Assembly (NCBI GenBank): GCA_900239685.1
Contig: OENT01000078.1
Span: 62,001 to 126,000, forward strand
DNA from: Rotaria macrura
Taxonomy: Eukaryota; Rotifera; Eurotatoria; Philodinida; Philodinidae
Reading direction: 5' to 3'
Length of the DNA: 64,000 nt
Shown: in pieces, positions 1 to 11,241 of the stretch
Layout: each line of letters opens with the position of its first letter
How positions within the stretch are numbered: position 1 is the stretch's first letter
The notes under the pieces: generated by a model
The model's database searches: none
What the model was told of the DNA's origin: nothing
Seen by the model: only the letters and a program-made list of their open reading frames with translations
Made by a program: the position numbers and the translations under genes

Positions 1-1412
1 CGATTATTCTACTAGATTTCGTACGTGTCGAAGTCATGGTTAAATTCATTGCAAATCGCATTTGTTCACGAATAGCAAGAAGACGTTGTTGTTCAATGGT
101 CTGCAATTGAATATAACTTGTTTGATAGATATTATAGAATTGTTCTTGATAATTGACTAATTAGAAAAAGATATATTTAGCCTATTAAAAAAAAATTGTG
201 TTCGAAAAAATATAAATTATACTATCGAACTTCACTAATAGTTACAGAGACTACTGAATCGACTCGATGTTACATTTTAAATTTCGATCGCTTTACAATG
301 TTTTATCCAAATTATCTCTTCTGTACTGTTATTAGTTAGTCAAAAAAGTCCTTGATTCAAGTCTGTGTAAACACATTTCGATTCTTCTAACAAAATACAT
401 ATATCATTGGAATTGGATTACATCTGATGAAAGCAAAAATTTGAACTTAATTAAACGTTAGGCGAATAGTAAAACTCAGATGTCTTCTTATCCGAAATCA
501 TTTAGAAAAGAAAAAACTTCGAAGATTAGAGAAAAAATCAATTGTTCATGAAATTGAATGTCATGGATCGATGTCATGTTAGAAAATAGTTCTGTATTTA
601 CATACCTGAATCGTTTCGATCACGATTTTGTTTGATATATTTATCATGTTTATTCAGGAATGTTTCTAAATCAGCTTTGCTTTGTATAACTTTATGAAAA
701 TGTTTTTGAAATAAAGCAAAGTTTTTATTTGCTTCAATGAGAATGTTCAGTTTAGTTCGAAGATCATTTATATGTTCTTCTAATATTATCATGTATCTGA
801 ATAAAAATGTTATCGAATGAAATATTCTAAAACAGAAAATATGTTTAACTTTAATGTTTGTCATTACCGAATCATATCTCGTCGATAGATGCCATATAAA
901 CAATGTTCTTGTTGAAGTGAAAAAAGAAAATTATCGGTATACTTTTGAAGACTTTTAAGAAAATTCGAATAGATTGAATCGAGTTTTCGGTTTTGTTTAT
1001 AGATAAATTTTAGAAATTGTTCACCTTGATTCACTCGATCGATAAGTGCATAGGGATTAATAAATATGTATCTATTTGTTAATAGTTGATGTTGTCGTTT
1101 CGATGAAACTACCGATCGACTATTGTTAATTAGAATAGGTGAACGAACGAAATAAGTTTGAGTATCTTTCGATTCATTTGATTGTGATACTTGTGTTTGT
1201 TCATCGGTACAAATATCTAGTGAATTTTGACATTGTGTAGAAACTTCATTGAATGATTTTTCTGCTACTTCGTCTATTGCTTTATACATACAATTTTTAT
1301 GACAAGTTTGAAGTATTGTATGAGGATCAATTATTGATTTACGTAGTAACAAAGAGAAAAGTGAAGATTCATTGTTCGATATCATGTTGACGATTTGTAT
1401 TGGCGCCGACAT
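1..1412 (-). CDS. Unrecognised protein, 5' three exons (partial)
   Basis: I do not recognise the family. Three exons can be read on the minus strand: 1412-868, 826-606 and 156 to beyond base 1. Introns are 867-827 (41 bases) and 605-157 (449 bases). Both begin with GT and end with AG, and the reading phase is kept across each, which supports a real spliced gene. The first exon (start MSAPIQIVNMIS) is Ser/Thr/Gln-rich, with a cluster of short TQC/TQV/TQT motifs between about residues 55 and 85. The second and third exons are charged and look helical, for example LRTKLNILIEANKNFALFQK and an LQTIEQQRLLAIREQMR stretch, which suggests coiled coil. There is no signal peptide or membrane segment. 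An acceptor-like TTAATTACAG sits 16 bases before the start codon. The 3' part lies outside the window. Confidence 0.7.
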
Positions 1413-2628
1413 TTGATTGTATATACAGCTGTAATTAACTACGATATGTATGACGTAGAATATTTTTCCAATTCATAATGTATTTAATGATACTAAAATT
1501 CTTAAGCTTTTCTAAGAATTCTGACTTTTATCTTATCACATGAATAGAACCGTATCACAGATCCAGCAAATCGGGGAACCTGGTAAAACTTACTGATCTA
1601 ACCATATACACTCAATACAAGGACCACCAGTACACTGTAACTAATCAGAAATTTACATCATCGATGTAAGAGACAAATAGACTGAAGAAACCTCTCTTAT
1701 AATGATGGGGAATCTTCACTGACCTCACTGAGAGACATGCCGTATCTCATGCTATCCATCTCCGTCAGCTTCTCCCACTTGAAAATTATATAGAGATTTA
1801 TTTCCTGTCCGCATTATCCTTGGTGATGCGCCCCGTCAGCCAGATGAACGATGCCGATGCAAGATGTGGGTGTATGTGTTGATCAATTGTTCAGTCTAGC
1901 GTGGCTCCCATATCTTCGTGATGCAATTAGATTGTTACGACGAGCTTTCTCTCCTCCGCTGCAACCAACAACCTAGTTGGTGATGGATCCGAAAGTGTTT
2001 TCTCTGGCATAAAGGTATAGCAACACATCTCCCGTTCAAGCACGACCTACAAACAGGCAACTCGAATCGTGTTCAATACCAAAATAACGGAAGCAACAGC
2101 AACGAAATGTGTAGGCTCCCTTATTATATGCAATTGGAATTCTCCTTGGAGAGATGCATCTTCCGGCACTACAGGGGGTGGATAATCTCTAAAATATTTT
2201 TCAGAGGAAAAAGCTGGAAGTTGCCGACACTGGCAGATGTAGTACGTCTCTCAGAGAAGTAGTAAGCTGTTGTTCTTGTCGGTGATTGTGATAGGTTTAC
2301 TGTTTCTTTTGTTGCTGGTGGCATATCCAGCTTCTCCTATATCCTGTATATGTGACGCTGCTTAATCTTAGTGGAACAAAACGAATTTTAATAGTAAACA
2401 TACATGTGAGTCTATCTCGTTATGCCACTGAATCTCCCTTCTCTCGAATTACTATTCGTTTTTGACTTTTGAATTCAATCCCTTGTAGTAATAAAACACT
2501 TCAGCATGACTATTAAAATCAAGATCGAAATCTAAATCCACTTTCATTGATTTTTTTCTTGCTCTTGCCAAAAATCTTTCACAGTTTAAAAACTGATATG
2601 CATAGTTTTTATTCAGATCACAAAGTCA
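1413..2628. other. Intergenic segment with a GC-richer core, no intact gene
   Basis: From about 1540 to 2350 the DNA is visibly richer in G and C than the 30% or so typical around it. Short open stretches occur, including a plus-strand one near 2260-2360 whose translation would contain a hydrophobic run (LLFLSVIVIGLLFLLLV), but stops interrupt every frame. It may be an old insertion or a decayed gene. I cannot name it. Confidence 0.35.
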
Positions 2629-3411
2629 CTACTGCTGCCATATGAGAACAATGAGAGGAATGGCAAGACTGATAGCAACAATAAAGTTTAAAATAAATAA
2701 AGACCATGTCACGTTATTGAATCGTCCATTATCGAAATTCATATTTTCTGGTTCACTTGGAATCTGTTGAAGATTTTCCGCCTGGAGTTCCTGTTCATCT
2801 TTGACAATGACAAGCTTAGATCCCATCGATGCTGACTTTGATCGACTTTGACGTTGAATAATTTCGAGAACAACTACAATTATAACAACCCAACTTGCCC
2901 AAAGTGATAGAATGACCATAAGACCGGTCAAATTGGTTTTAAGCATCGATGTGACCATAAAGAGAGTGGGTATCGAAATTAGAAAAGCAAAAATGCCAAC
3001 ACTCCGATGAATCCAATTAAATATAAATCGTTTGGGACTTTGCGGACCACAACGGAAGAATCCCATTACGATTTGTATCAGAGTACCAGCTATCACTAAG
3101 AAGCCTAACACAGTATGAGCTCGTATACGTTGTTGATCTCTATTATTCGATATCGCTTCATTATCTCCTTTCGTTAAAATGATGATAAGACCTATGAGGA
3201 CTGTGATTGCAGCCAGTATAACAATAGATCGATGCATTTGAAACCAAATATCTGCACCAAACAGTTTTCTTTTACCACTAAATCGTAAAAGACGACCATA
3301 ACGTGCAAATAAAATTCCACACGAAGCAAAAACAATCCAAGCGAGTATCATGACAGTACCATGAGCTTGTTCCAGTGTAGCCAATGTTGCAGTTGTACTA
3401 CTTGTCGACAT
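2629..3411 (-). CDS. Cytochrome b561-domain membrane protein (FRRS1-like, no DOMON)
   Basis: A single-exon frame starting at the ATG at 3411-3409 gives 260 residues. The frame stays open upstream to 3444, but only with a TTG, and the acceptor TTATTATTTTCAG ends 17 bases before the ATG, so the ATG is preferred. Transmembrane helices carry the four heme-ligand histidines of the b561 fold in the expected contexts: LEQAHGTVM, WFQMHRSIV, RAHTVLGF and NWIHRSVGI. The C-terminal end has a further hydrophobic helix after a polar linker. The family moves electrons across membranes from cytosolic donors to ferric iron or other acceptors. Animal FRRS1 and SDR2 proteins usually have reeler and DOMON domains before the b561 unit. 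None is found here, so this is either a stand-alone b561 or upstream exons were missed. Membrane location is certain; substrate is not. Confidence 0.8.
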   Translation of the reverse strand: MSTSSTTATLATLEQAHGTVMILAWIVFASCGILFARYGRLLRFSGKRKLFGADIWFQMHRSIVILAAITVLIGLIIILTKGDNEAISNNRDQQRIRAHTVLGFLVIAGTLIQIVMGFFRCGPQSPKRFIFNWIHRSVGIFAFLISIPTLFMVTSMLKTNLTGLMVILSLWASWVVIIVVVLEIIQRQSRSKSASMGSKLVIVKDEQELQAENLQQIPSEPENMNFDNGRFNNVTWSLFILNFIVAISLAIPLIVLIWQQ

Positions 3412-6400
3412 GTTTCCTTGATAGTGATCTGAAAATAATAACAAGAGTTCTTTTATTCATTACTTCTCACTCTCTTAGAATTTTTTTATTGTGCTGTCTA
3501 AAGTATCATTAGTATGAGTACATTTTATCACGCCCATGTCTACAAAAGCGAATACTATTAATTTTCTACCATTCTTCACCGATTCTTTTTTTTTCTGTTT
3601 GGATTTACAATTGAAAACTCAACCAATAAAGAAAACTTTCACATTAAAATTTGATGTCAAATAACAAACTTTTCGGACATTGGGAGAATAAAAACAGTCT
3701 AAAAAACACAAGAATCACTAAGGAGTGAAGTACGTATGTGGCTATTATTACTTCCATCATTATGCAAGAGCAAAAAAGAACTAGAATGATTTTCTTTGAG
3801 AGTAAACAAATTTTTTACTATCGACTCACCAAACGAAGAAGAAAAGAAAAAATAACAAGAAAGCACTCAAACAGCTCCACGTGAATCATTTTCACCAACA
3901 TCAAGCAAAGTTCGGTTACTTTGTCATGTTTGTATACGATTGATCAATCTTCCGACGGACGTTTCTTTTTGATTTTTTCAGGTGACAACAACTATTCCAA
4001 TCATATTAGCAACAATCAAACTTAACGATGTAAATAAAGTTTCTGGTATGAAATAGATTAAAATCGAATAGACATTAACGCTTTTGATCGATTTCCATTA
4101 TTTTTTAACCAATTTTCATAAAAAATAACAGGTAAAAAAGCATCTCACAACTACATAAATTACTACTGCCAATTCCATCATCGTCGATTGAGACTTGATT
4201 AAAAAATTGATTATAACTGGAGTACTAAAATTTAATATTTACACCGAATATATAATCTGATTGAATCCGTTTTTTGCCTGATAAGTAAGTAATTCAAGCA
4301 TGATTCAGTATAGATAGTTTAAAACGGTATCTAAATACTGAATGTTTACATTATAGTTCAAGCATAGTCACAAATCTGTTGATAAAATATTTTTCCTTTG
4401 ATCATTTATGACGACTTTCGCAACCACATACTACGACGTAGTAAATCAATTTTGCCTATAGCTGATGTGCTTCAAAAGGGTTGCCACCCATTCTACACAG
4501 TACATTACAAGCATGAAGAAAAGAAAAATGAATGATCAAAAATTTTCACGAAAGATTGTTTTTCAGGTGTAAGAAATTCAAAGTCTGAGTTACGTAAAAG
4601 GGAATACGAAAATCTTCAAGTCAAAAACAGTAGATGAAAATAGATGGCGTTACTCATTTCTTACTGATACAGTCATCTAATGAATAGCTCTTTTTTTCAA
4701 GATACCATCTTTACTAAAAATCATGTTGGAAACCTAAAACACTTTGCTAACAGCAGTTAGTACACCTGGTTTCAGTGTTCTTTCAACCAGAGACAATTGG
4801 AAATTGTGCCTGCATCTACCAATTTTGTAATATAAAAAACTTGTTATCCATTTACGATTCGACAAACATGAGCAAGTAAATGTAGACTCATTAAGTTTTT
4901 ATACTTTGATAAACGACTTGTTACCCATTGATAAATCATATACAAGACAATCCTTTTGGAAATAATCGGTAAATGCAGTTAGACTGCTCTTTTTTTCAAG
5001 TTTAGATGAATCTACACGTGCTATGATGTAACCCATAGACGGATCTATGCAGGTACATAAACACTATTGAGATTTTTGAATCTACGTTTAGTTGCCAAAA
5101 TGTTCTTTCTCGTCTTGGCTTATGGCACTGTCGGAAAAACAAAACACTGAACATTCTTCACCACTTTTGCTCTGTAACATTAGGTAATATGTTATAGCAA
5201 TAGATGCTACAATTAAGTCAACCATGCTTTTATCATTCATCTATCAAGTTTTCTTTTAAATCGTCCGGTTGTGAATGGCGACTTTTGAGAACAATCAACT
5301 TCAATGAAAAGTATATAAATACACAACTTCTTTGTAGCAATGTAACGACAAATATTTGTTCCGTTTAGTCTGCGAAGAAGATGATAAGATATTTCGGTTA
5401 CATTTACCGTACGCTTCTCGTTGTTTTTAGTATTATATCAAAACGAATACTTCATGTCTCATTAAATTATGATCGGATAGTCTTTGAAGTAACAATTCAC
5501 GAAGCAGTACAGATAGAATACTTTTTAATGGTTTTATAATATTTCACGATCACTCGAATCTTTGTGAATTTGTTCAAAGTAGATTGATCTTTCTCTATAA
5601 TTAATGAACAACTTTAAAAAGAATGATTCACACACAACTTATATCTTGACTATAATTCTGACATTTTTAGACATATATAAATAGATGACTGAGCATGAAT
5701 GTTGGTATTTTGACTTTGGGTATATACGATTTCATTTTTCACACAGTCACTGTAATACTTCTTCAGATATATTATTCTCAATCGGAGAGAAATTTAGCTG
5801 CTATTTGTATAATACACTGAATTAACTTCAAGAAGTACATAGCATTCGAAATTTAATGTCACAAAGTATTCCTTAAATTGTCAATGTATCATCCATGAAA
5901 TAACGTCAGTGAACATGTCCAAACTACTGGAATCCTAATCAAAGTCTTTCTGAAACTCATTGTCATGAAATATCGAAATATCGTTGTAGACTGTTTGAAA
6001 TCGTATCAATTTAAATTTTTACCAAATCTTCAATAATCCACGTGCTAGATTTGATTGCATTCCATTTTCAATGAAATATTATTCAAATGTATTTGATACA
6101 TCAATTCGTACAACTTCAAGCATAATCACAGTATTAGTTCAATTATGAAGACCACAGCTATCGTAGACAATGTCGTGAAGAAATGTTGAAGAATAATTTG
6201 TCATCTCCTATAGAACTCTGATAGTCACAATTGTAAAATTAGTGTAGCATTCCGTAAAAGATATTAATAGAGTCCATGATGGATTAACTTATAAAGCATA
6301 ATGTAGCTTCTCTAGAGCTGATTCCTTGAAAAATTGATCATTCATTACTGAATACTGGTGAATGTTTCTTCATCATCGGTTCTACATGAGATCTGATATT

Positions 6401-6753
6401 CCTTAGACTTTACCTATCATGATCTACGATGGTTACTCTACCTGATTGTCACAATCTGTGTACGGGAAAGACGAAGCCGTGTTGGAATTTATTGTCGATA
6501 AACTGCAACATTTGGTTCAGATCGTGTTTCACACAAATTTTCTACGGTATCAAGATAAAAAATAATTGTGAACCTTATTGATTTTTTGTATCAGTAACTA
6601 CTATTACCATCTGGTTCAATTAGGTTTTCGTCAAATTGATATGGCTAGAGTAGTTGGGCATATCTATATTTTAAATACATTGTGTATTCTCCAAGTTTTT
6701 CTAATGGAGAAAGGTTTTATGATGATTTATTCATTCATTAGAGCATGTTTTTA
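3412..6753. other. Gene-poor intergenic DNA with possible decayed coding fragments
   Basis: No intact gene is seen. Near 6130-6560 on the plus strand, short coding-like pieces are broken by stops and shifts: one reads NYEDHSYRRQCREEML and another GKDEAVLEFIVDKLQHLVQI before a stop. They suggest an old, degenerate gene but cannot be assigned. The rest is AT-rich sequence without recognisable features. Confidence 0.35.
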
Positions 6754-6761
6754 TTTTTGAT
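6754..6761. repeat. Left target-site duplication of hAT element 1
   Basis: TTTTTGAT directly precedes the left tip and is identical to 7574-7581 after the right tip. Confidence 0.88.
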
Positions 6762-7573
6762 TAGAGACCTGCGGAATCAATTGTTTTATTCCGAAACCCG
6801 ACTCCGACTCCGAAAAATTTTTCAGTCGCTACTCCGATTCCGAAAATGTTTTATCTCGCTGACTTCGACTCCGAAAATTTTCGTTTTTTTTTAACTCCGA
6901 CGGAGTTCGGGGCTCCCACAGGTCTCTAGTTCCCGGTGTTATCATGTTTAGCCAAACAGACATATGCGATTCCAGCGTTTAATACTATAGTCGAAAGATT
7001 ATTTTCAGCATCAAAGAATACTATGTCAGAAAAAAGAACCAATTTAGGTTCCGAAAAAATCAATCAAATGTTGTTTCTACAAAAAAAATTGACTTTTTTG
7101 AAACAGCTTTTCTATGAGAATAGAAGAAAAATAACCATTTCAATCTCATCAATAGCGACCGCCTCATCTGAAGATTCGACATGTACTATGCCCAAGCAAC
7201 AAAAATTTGATAATGAAGACATTTATACTACTTCGAATGAGACTGAAATATTGCTTGATTCATGATATGTTTTTATTTAGTCGATCTTTCGAAAGTTATA
7301 GCTGAAAGATGATTGATTTGTTCTTTTTTGTCGTGAAACTTATTCTCATTATATGAAACAAGTGTTCCTTTTGATTTTTTTTCGTTTCTTAATATGAAAA
7401 CCAAAGATGCTGTCGTATGGAATATCGAAGGTTCATCAAACATAATTTTAATCTTGACTTTGCTTTAACTCCGAAAAAGTTTTTCAAAAGCTCTGACTCC
7501 GACTCCGATTAACAAAAAATTTAATTTTTTAGCTCCGACTCCGTCGGAGCTCGGGGCTCCCCGAAGGTCTCTA
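6762..7573 (+). mobile_element. Non-autonomous hAT transposon (element 1), 812 bp
   Basis: The element begins TAGAGACCT and ends AGGTCTCTA. It is flanked by a perfect 8-base direct repeat TTTTTGAT at 6754-6761 and 7574-7581, the target duplication length of hAT elements. The tip fits the hAT consensus YARNG. Both ends carry subterminal CTCCGACTCCGA repeats and a palindromic CTCCGTCGGAG block, typical transposase-binding architecture. Inside lies only a transposase C-terminus. An extra copy of the right end (GGGGCTCCCACAGGTCTCTA, ending at 6928) sits within the element, directly before the transposase fragment, so the copy is rearranged, probably by internal deletion or abortive transposition. 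It cannot move without transposase supplied elsewhere. Confidence 0.9.
6930..7265 (+). pseudogene. hAT transposase C-terminal dimerisation fragment
   Basis: The frame reads FPVLSCLAKQTYAIPAFNTI, then VERLFSASKNTMSEKRTNLG and a QMLFLQKKL motif. This is the conserved C-terminal dimerisation segment of hAT transposases, whose hallmark is SERLFS followed by a short Arg/Leu-rich helix. About 110 residues are open to a stop at 7265. The rest of the enzyme, with its zinc finger and DDE-like catalytic residues, is absent. The frame opens directly after an internal copy of the element's own right end at 6928, which shows how the N-terminal part was lost. It is not expected to encode a working enzyme. 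Confidence 0.85.
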
Positions 7574-7581
7574 TTTTTGAT
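7574..7581. repeat. Right target-site duplication of hAT element 1
   Basis: TTTTTGAT directly follows the right tip and is identical to 6754-6761. Confidence 0.88.
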
Positions 7582-8046
7582 CTATCGACATTCGAATTTG
7601 GAATGTATTTTTATTGAATATTTTTGCAATCATTACGATTTTTCAATATTGTTTCTATGTTGATTTTTCTCGTTCTCTGGTTATATATTTCTGCATCATA
7701 TGTTGTATTCCGTTAGTTCTACGGCATATTCATATAGTTCACACACTCCTCTATATATGCATAATTATGTGTGATCGTTCTCTTGATCTTAGGGCTATTC
7801 GTCGTCTTATACCTCAGTATTATTTCAACTCTATGAAATACTCTTTCTGTTTCTGTCACTGTTTTTTTTCGTTGTTTACTTTTTCAATAAACTTGAAGTG
7901 CAGTTAAACAGGAGTCTTATCGAAAATCAGGTCTTTTTATTCGACAGCAAACTGTTTTACAAATTTTGATTTATCGAGAAAATCTTTTAATAACAAATAA
8001 TTATTTGTGGTTTACAAAACTTGTTAGAAAAAAAAAATATAAATCA
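7582..8046. other. Intergenic, no gene seen
   Basis: AT-rich sequence between hAT element 1 and the 3' end of the amylase gene. A 97-codon open frame at 7614-7907 is hydrophobic and resembles no known protein, so it is taken as chance. Confidence 0.4.
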
Positions 8047-9587
8047 TCAATCGAAACAAAACAGAGATAATGATGACGAAGCAGGTAGAAGAACTTTTGG
8101 TAACCAACTATCGATTTCTATTCCATGATGAGTATTGACTTCATATATTTTATTTGTAAGCAGATCTATCCATCGATGAATACCTACGTTTGAATAGAGA
8201 GAAAAAGTTTTCGTTCGATTGAACGATTGATTGGACACGATCACTAAAAGTGGACCTTTCTTATAAACATAAGTATCACTATCAATATAGATTGTTTTTT
8301 GATGTGAGGAGAAAAATTCTTGGTCATACTCAATTTTGAGTAAAGAACGAATACTATTGAGTTTACTTAAATATTTATAAATCCATGTTGAGCGATTATA
8401 TCCCGATCTCCACAATGGCTCACGATTCCATGGATCGGTTGCACCTGCTTTTTCATTTGAATTTCCAGTATAATTTTGTTCTGTACCCATATAAACTATC
8501 GGAATTCCATCGCTAAACATGAGATAAACAAGAGCATTTCGAATGCGAATTAAATTTTGAGTGTGATTTAAAAATCTATCTTGATCATGATTATCTAAAA
8601 ATATTCCACATAATGTTGTATCTTTGAAATATAGTTCATTTTCTTGAACTTGCTTTACGAGAGTGAACATTGATTTTCTTGATCGATCATCATCACGAAA
8701 AACTTGATTTAAAACAAAATATAATGGATAATGAAGAATTCCATCAGCAATATTTTGATATGCTCCAACATACGATGCATTATACGTAGCTACTTCTCCT
8801 AGAGAATAAACACTTGAATAATAAATATAATCTTTCCAAAATGATTTTCGAACATGATTGAATGTATCTATACGAATAGCATCAAATTTATATATTATTA
8901 TCGTTCTATTTATCCACATGAGAAATGTTGATATCACAAAATCATTTTCTGTATTTAAATCCGGTAAAGGATTTTTTTCATCACCCATGGAACAGAATTC
9001 AACCTGAAAATAAATTCATAGACACATTTCTTCGAAATAATTTTTCGTTTTCTTACTTCTGATTGATTGGAATAATTTGTAATCATGCAGAATGGTTGAT
9101 GAAAATATTCAATTTTGTTAAATGGAAAATAATTATTTGATACATTTGGTCCAACATGATTTGCGACAATATCTACCATGATCCACATATTACGTTTGTG
9201 TGCTTCTTCAACTAAATCCATTAAATCCTCTTCTTTTCCAAAATGCGGATTCAATTCATCCAGATTGTCTTGCCAGTAGCCATGCCAGCCAACACCATAA
9301 CTTGTTTCTTGATCAATGTTTGATGGAATCGGAGAAATCCAAATGGCATTGAAACCCATCTGATGAATATAATCTAATTGATTGATGATTCCTCGATATG
9401 TTCCACCACAGTAATGTCTCAGTGCATTTTCTGTTATCGGTTGTTCCATGCATCGAGCAGAAGAAATATCATCCGGAGAAAATCGATCCGTTAGTATTTG
9501 ATAAATTGATCTTGAACGCCATTCGAATGCAGTTTTACAATCAATAATTCCAGTGAAATAAATGAACAAGAGTATTTTCATCCTCAT
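8047..9587 (-). CDS. Secreted alpha-amylase, fungal (GH13_1, Taka-amylase) type
   Basis: Two exons, 9587-9057 and 9003-8047, joined over a 53-base GT-AG intron, give 495 residues, close to Taka-amylase. A signal peptide (MRMKILLFIYFTGIIDC) is followed by WRSRSIYQILTDRF and CGGTYRGIINQLDYI, which follow the fungal enzyme almost residue for residue. Conserved GH13 regions are present: DIVANHV (D139), IRIDTFNH with nucleophile D223, GEV with acid E247, and FLDNHD with stabiliser D317. The spacing from nucleophile to acid is 24 residues, as in Taka-amylase. The enzyme should hydrolyse internal alpha-1,4 bonds of starch or glycogen outside the cell or in the gut. The substrate-binding Lys next to the nucleophile His in fungal enzymes is Asn here (N226). 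Ordinary animal alpha-amylases belong to another subfamily, so horizontal acquisition is likely (inference). Confidence 0.92.
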
Positions 9588-11241
9588 AACGAATGAGCGT
9601 CAATGATCATATTTTCAACACAAATCGAATTTGATTCTAAAACAAGTCCATGTTTTGAAATCTTAAAGGTGGCACGTATATATGCGTATATAAACATTCA
9701 AGTTCTATATGTTAATACTTGTTTAGCTTGATCGGAATCCGATTTTCTTTTGTCTGTGCAAAAATAAATATGCAAAACAAATTGCAAAGAAGACGCATTG
9801 GTAAATAACTGCACCACTAACGACTAGAAGATTCCAGGATTCGCGTTTGTTTCTATCGAAATGCATTCCGCTAATTGAAAATAGATGTCACATGTCAACG
9901 AAAGGGTTGACAAAAAACACAATGCTCAAACAAAATGCAATGACATGGGTCTATAAAACTCTGTTTTCCGTTGGCTTATTGTCAATAAAATTCTGTTGTA
10001 TGTCATATTTTCCTTTTATTACGCAGTAGAACAGTTAGAGCGAATACAATCAATTGAAAGTCTCGTTTTTCTAATGTAAAACACAAACACCAGGTACTAT
10101 GAATCAGGTGTTTCAGGAGAATATTTGATCCTGTATTTTTTTAATGTTACGCTATTTTACAAGAACCATGCTTCACTACTGTGTTCAATATATAAGAGTG
10201 AAGTTATTTTTATGTTAATTCGAACACCTATAGTAAGATATTGACGATCCTGAAAGTATCATCAAGTTAAAAACTAAATGAAAATGAGAACATTTTTAAA
10301 GAATCTGTTTTTCACATACACTAATATAAATTTAATTCAGGATACATATCAATATTATCTATCTTTAATCTTCGAATGTCTTCAACATAACTAGAGATAT
10401 CTGTAAATCATGGCACTAGAACCAGACATATCATTACGGATGAGTATTGTGCATTCACTAAAATGTTTGAAATTTGACAGTAAAAATATGGAACATGTCC
10501 ACTTCTGTACTTCAATATTAGTTGAAAATTGTTCGTCTTAAAATAACATTACAGCTACTAAGTAAAATTAATACATAATTCTACTTTGATCATCACTTCA
10601 ATTGCATTTAAAACATACTGACAGTGCTAATGCAATAAAGATCAGATTAGGATGTGGCTGTAAGAAATTATGTTTGTGTGCATGGATGTGCGTAAATAAA
10701 TATTTGGTATTCCATCCCTTCAAAACTATAAATCTCTTTCTAAAAACATCTGCCCGATGCAGTCTTATGGCATATATGTCAAACTTGAAAGTTGGATTCA
10801 ACAAGTAAATAATTCAATAACTGGTTGTAGGGGTACAGATAAGGATGTGAGTTACTTTGATTAGTAAAAGATCTTGATTCACAGACAACAATCCACGCCC
10901 AAACCCCTTCTCTTCTAAGTTGAGCTTGATAATAGAGAGGTAAATTATTTCCAGCCGCGTGTCTGCGTCCCTGGAATATCAAGATTGACTGATCGCATCA
11001 ATTTTGATCCCAAACAATCGAACTGCACAATGTTTATCGTCAAGAAAGATCATTTCTGGATAGCGATGCTGTCAGATTTTATACAGTGACTGCTGATAAG
11101 AAATAATCTCAACAATCGATTGAGAAGACATTTAATATTGATTCAAATGATTCCAGGAAAGTATTGTGAAATCGAAAAAATGCAACGACCAACACTGGAT
11201 ATAAATCGGATGCTTATGAAAGAATTCATCATTTTTGTCTG
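9588..11241. other. Gene-poor intergenic DNA; possible orphan exon remnant
   Basis: No intact gene. On the minus strand at 10974-10782 a frame follows an acceptor-like GATATTCCAG and reads GRRHAAGNNLPLYYQAQLRR and onward to a stop. It looks coding but matches no family I know. On the plus strand at 11156-11170, GKYCE follows TTCCAG and resembles the GKYC that begins the last exon of the broken gene downstream, so it may be a stray exon of that family. Confidence 0.3.

Noticed and set aside
10602..10808. Overlapping 68-codon frames on both strands
   Set aside because: Neither has recognisable motifs or splice context; they are likely chance open frames.
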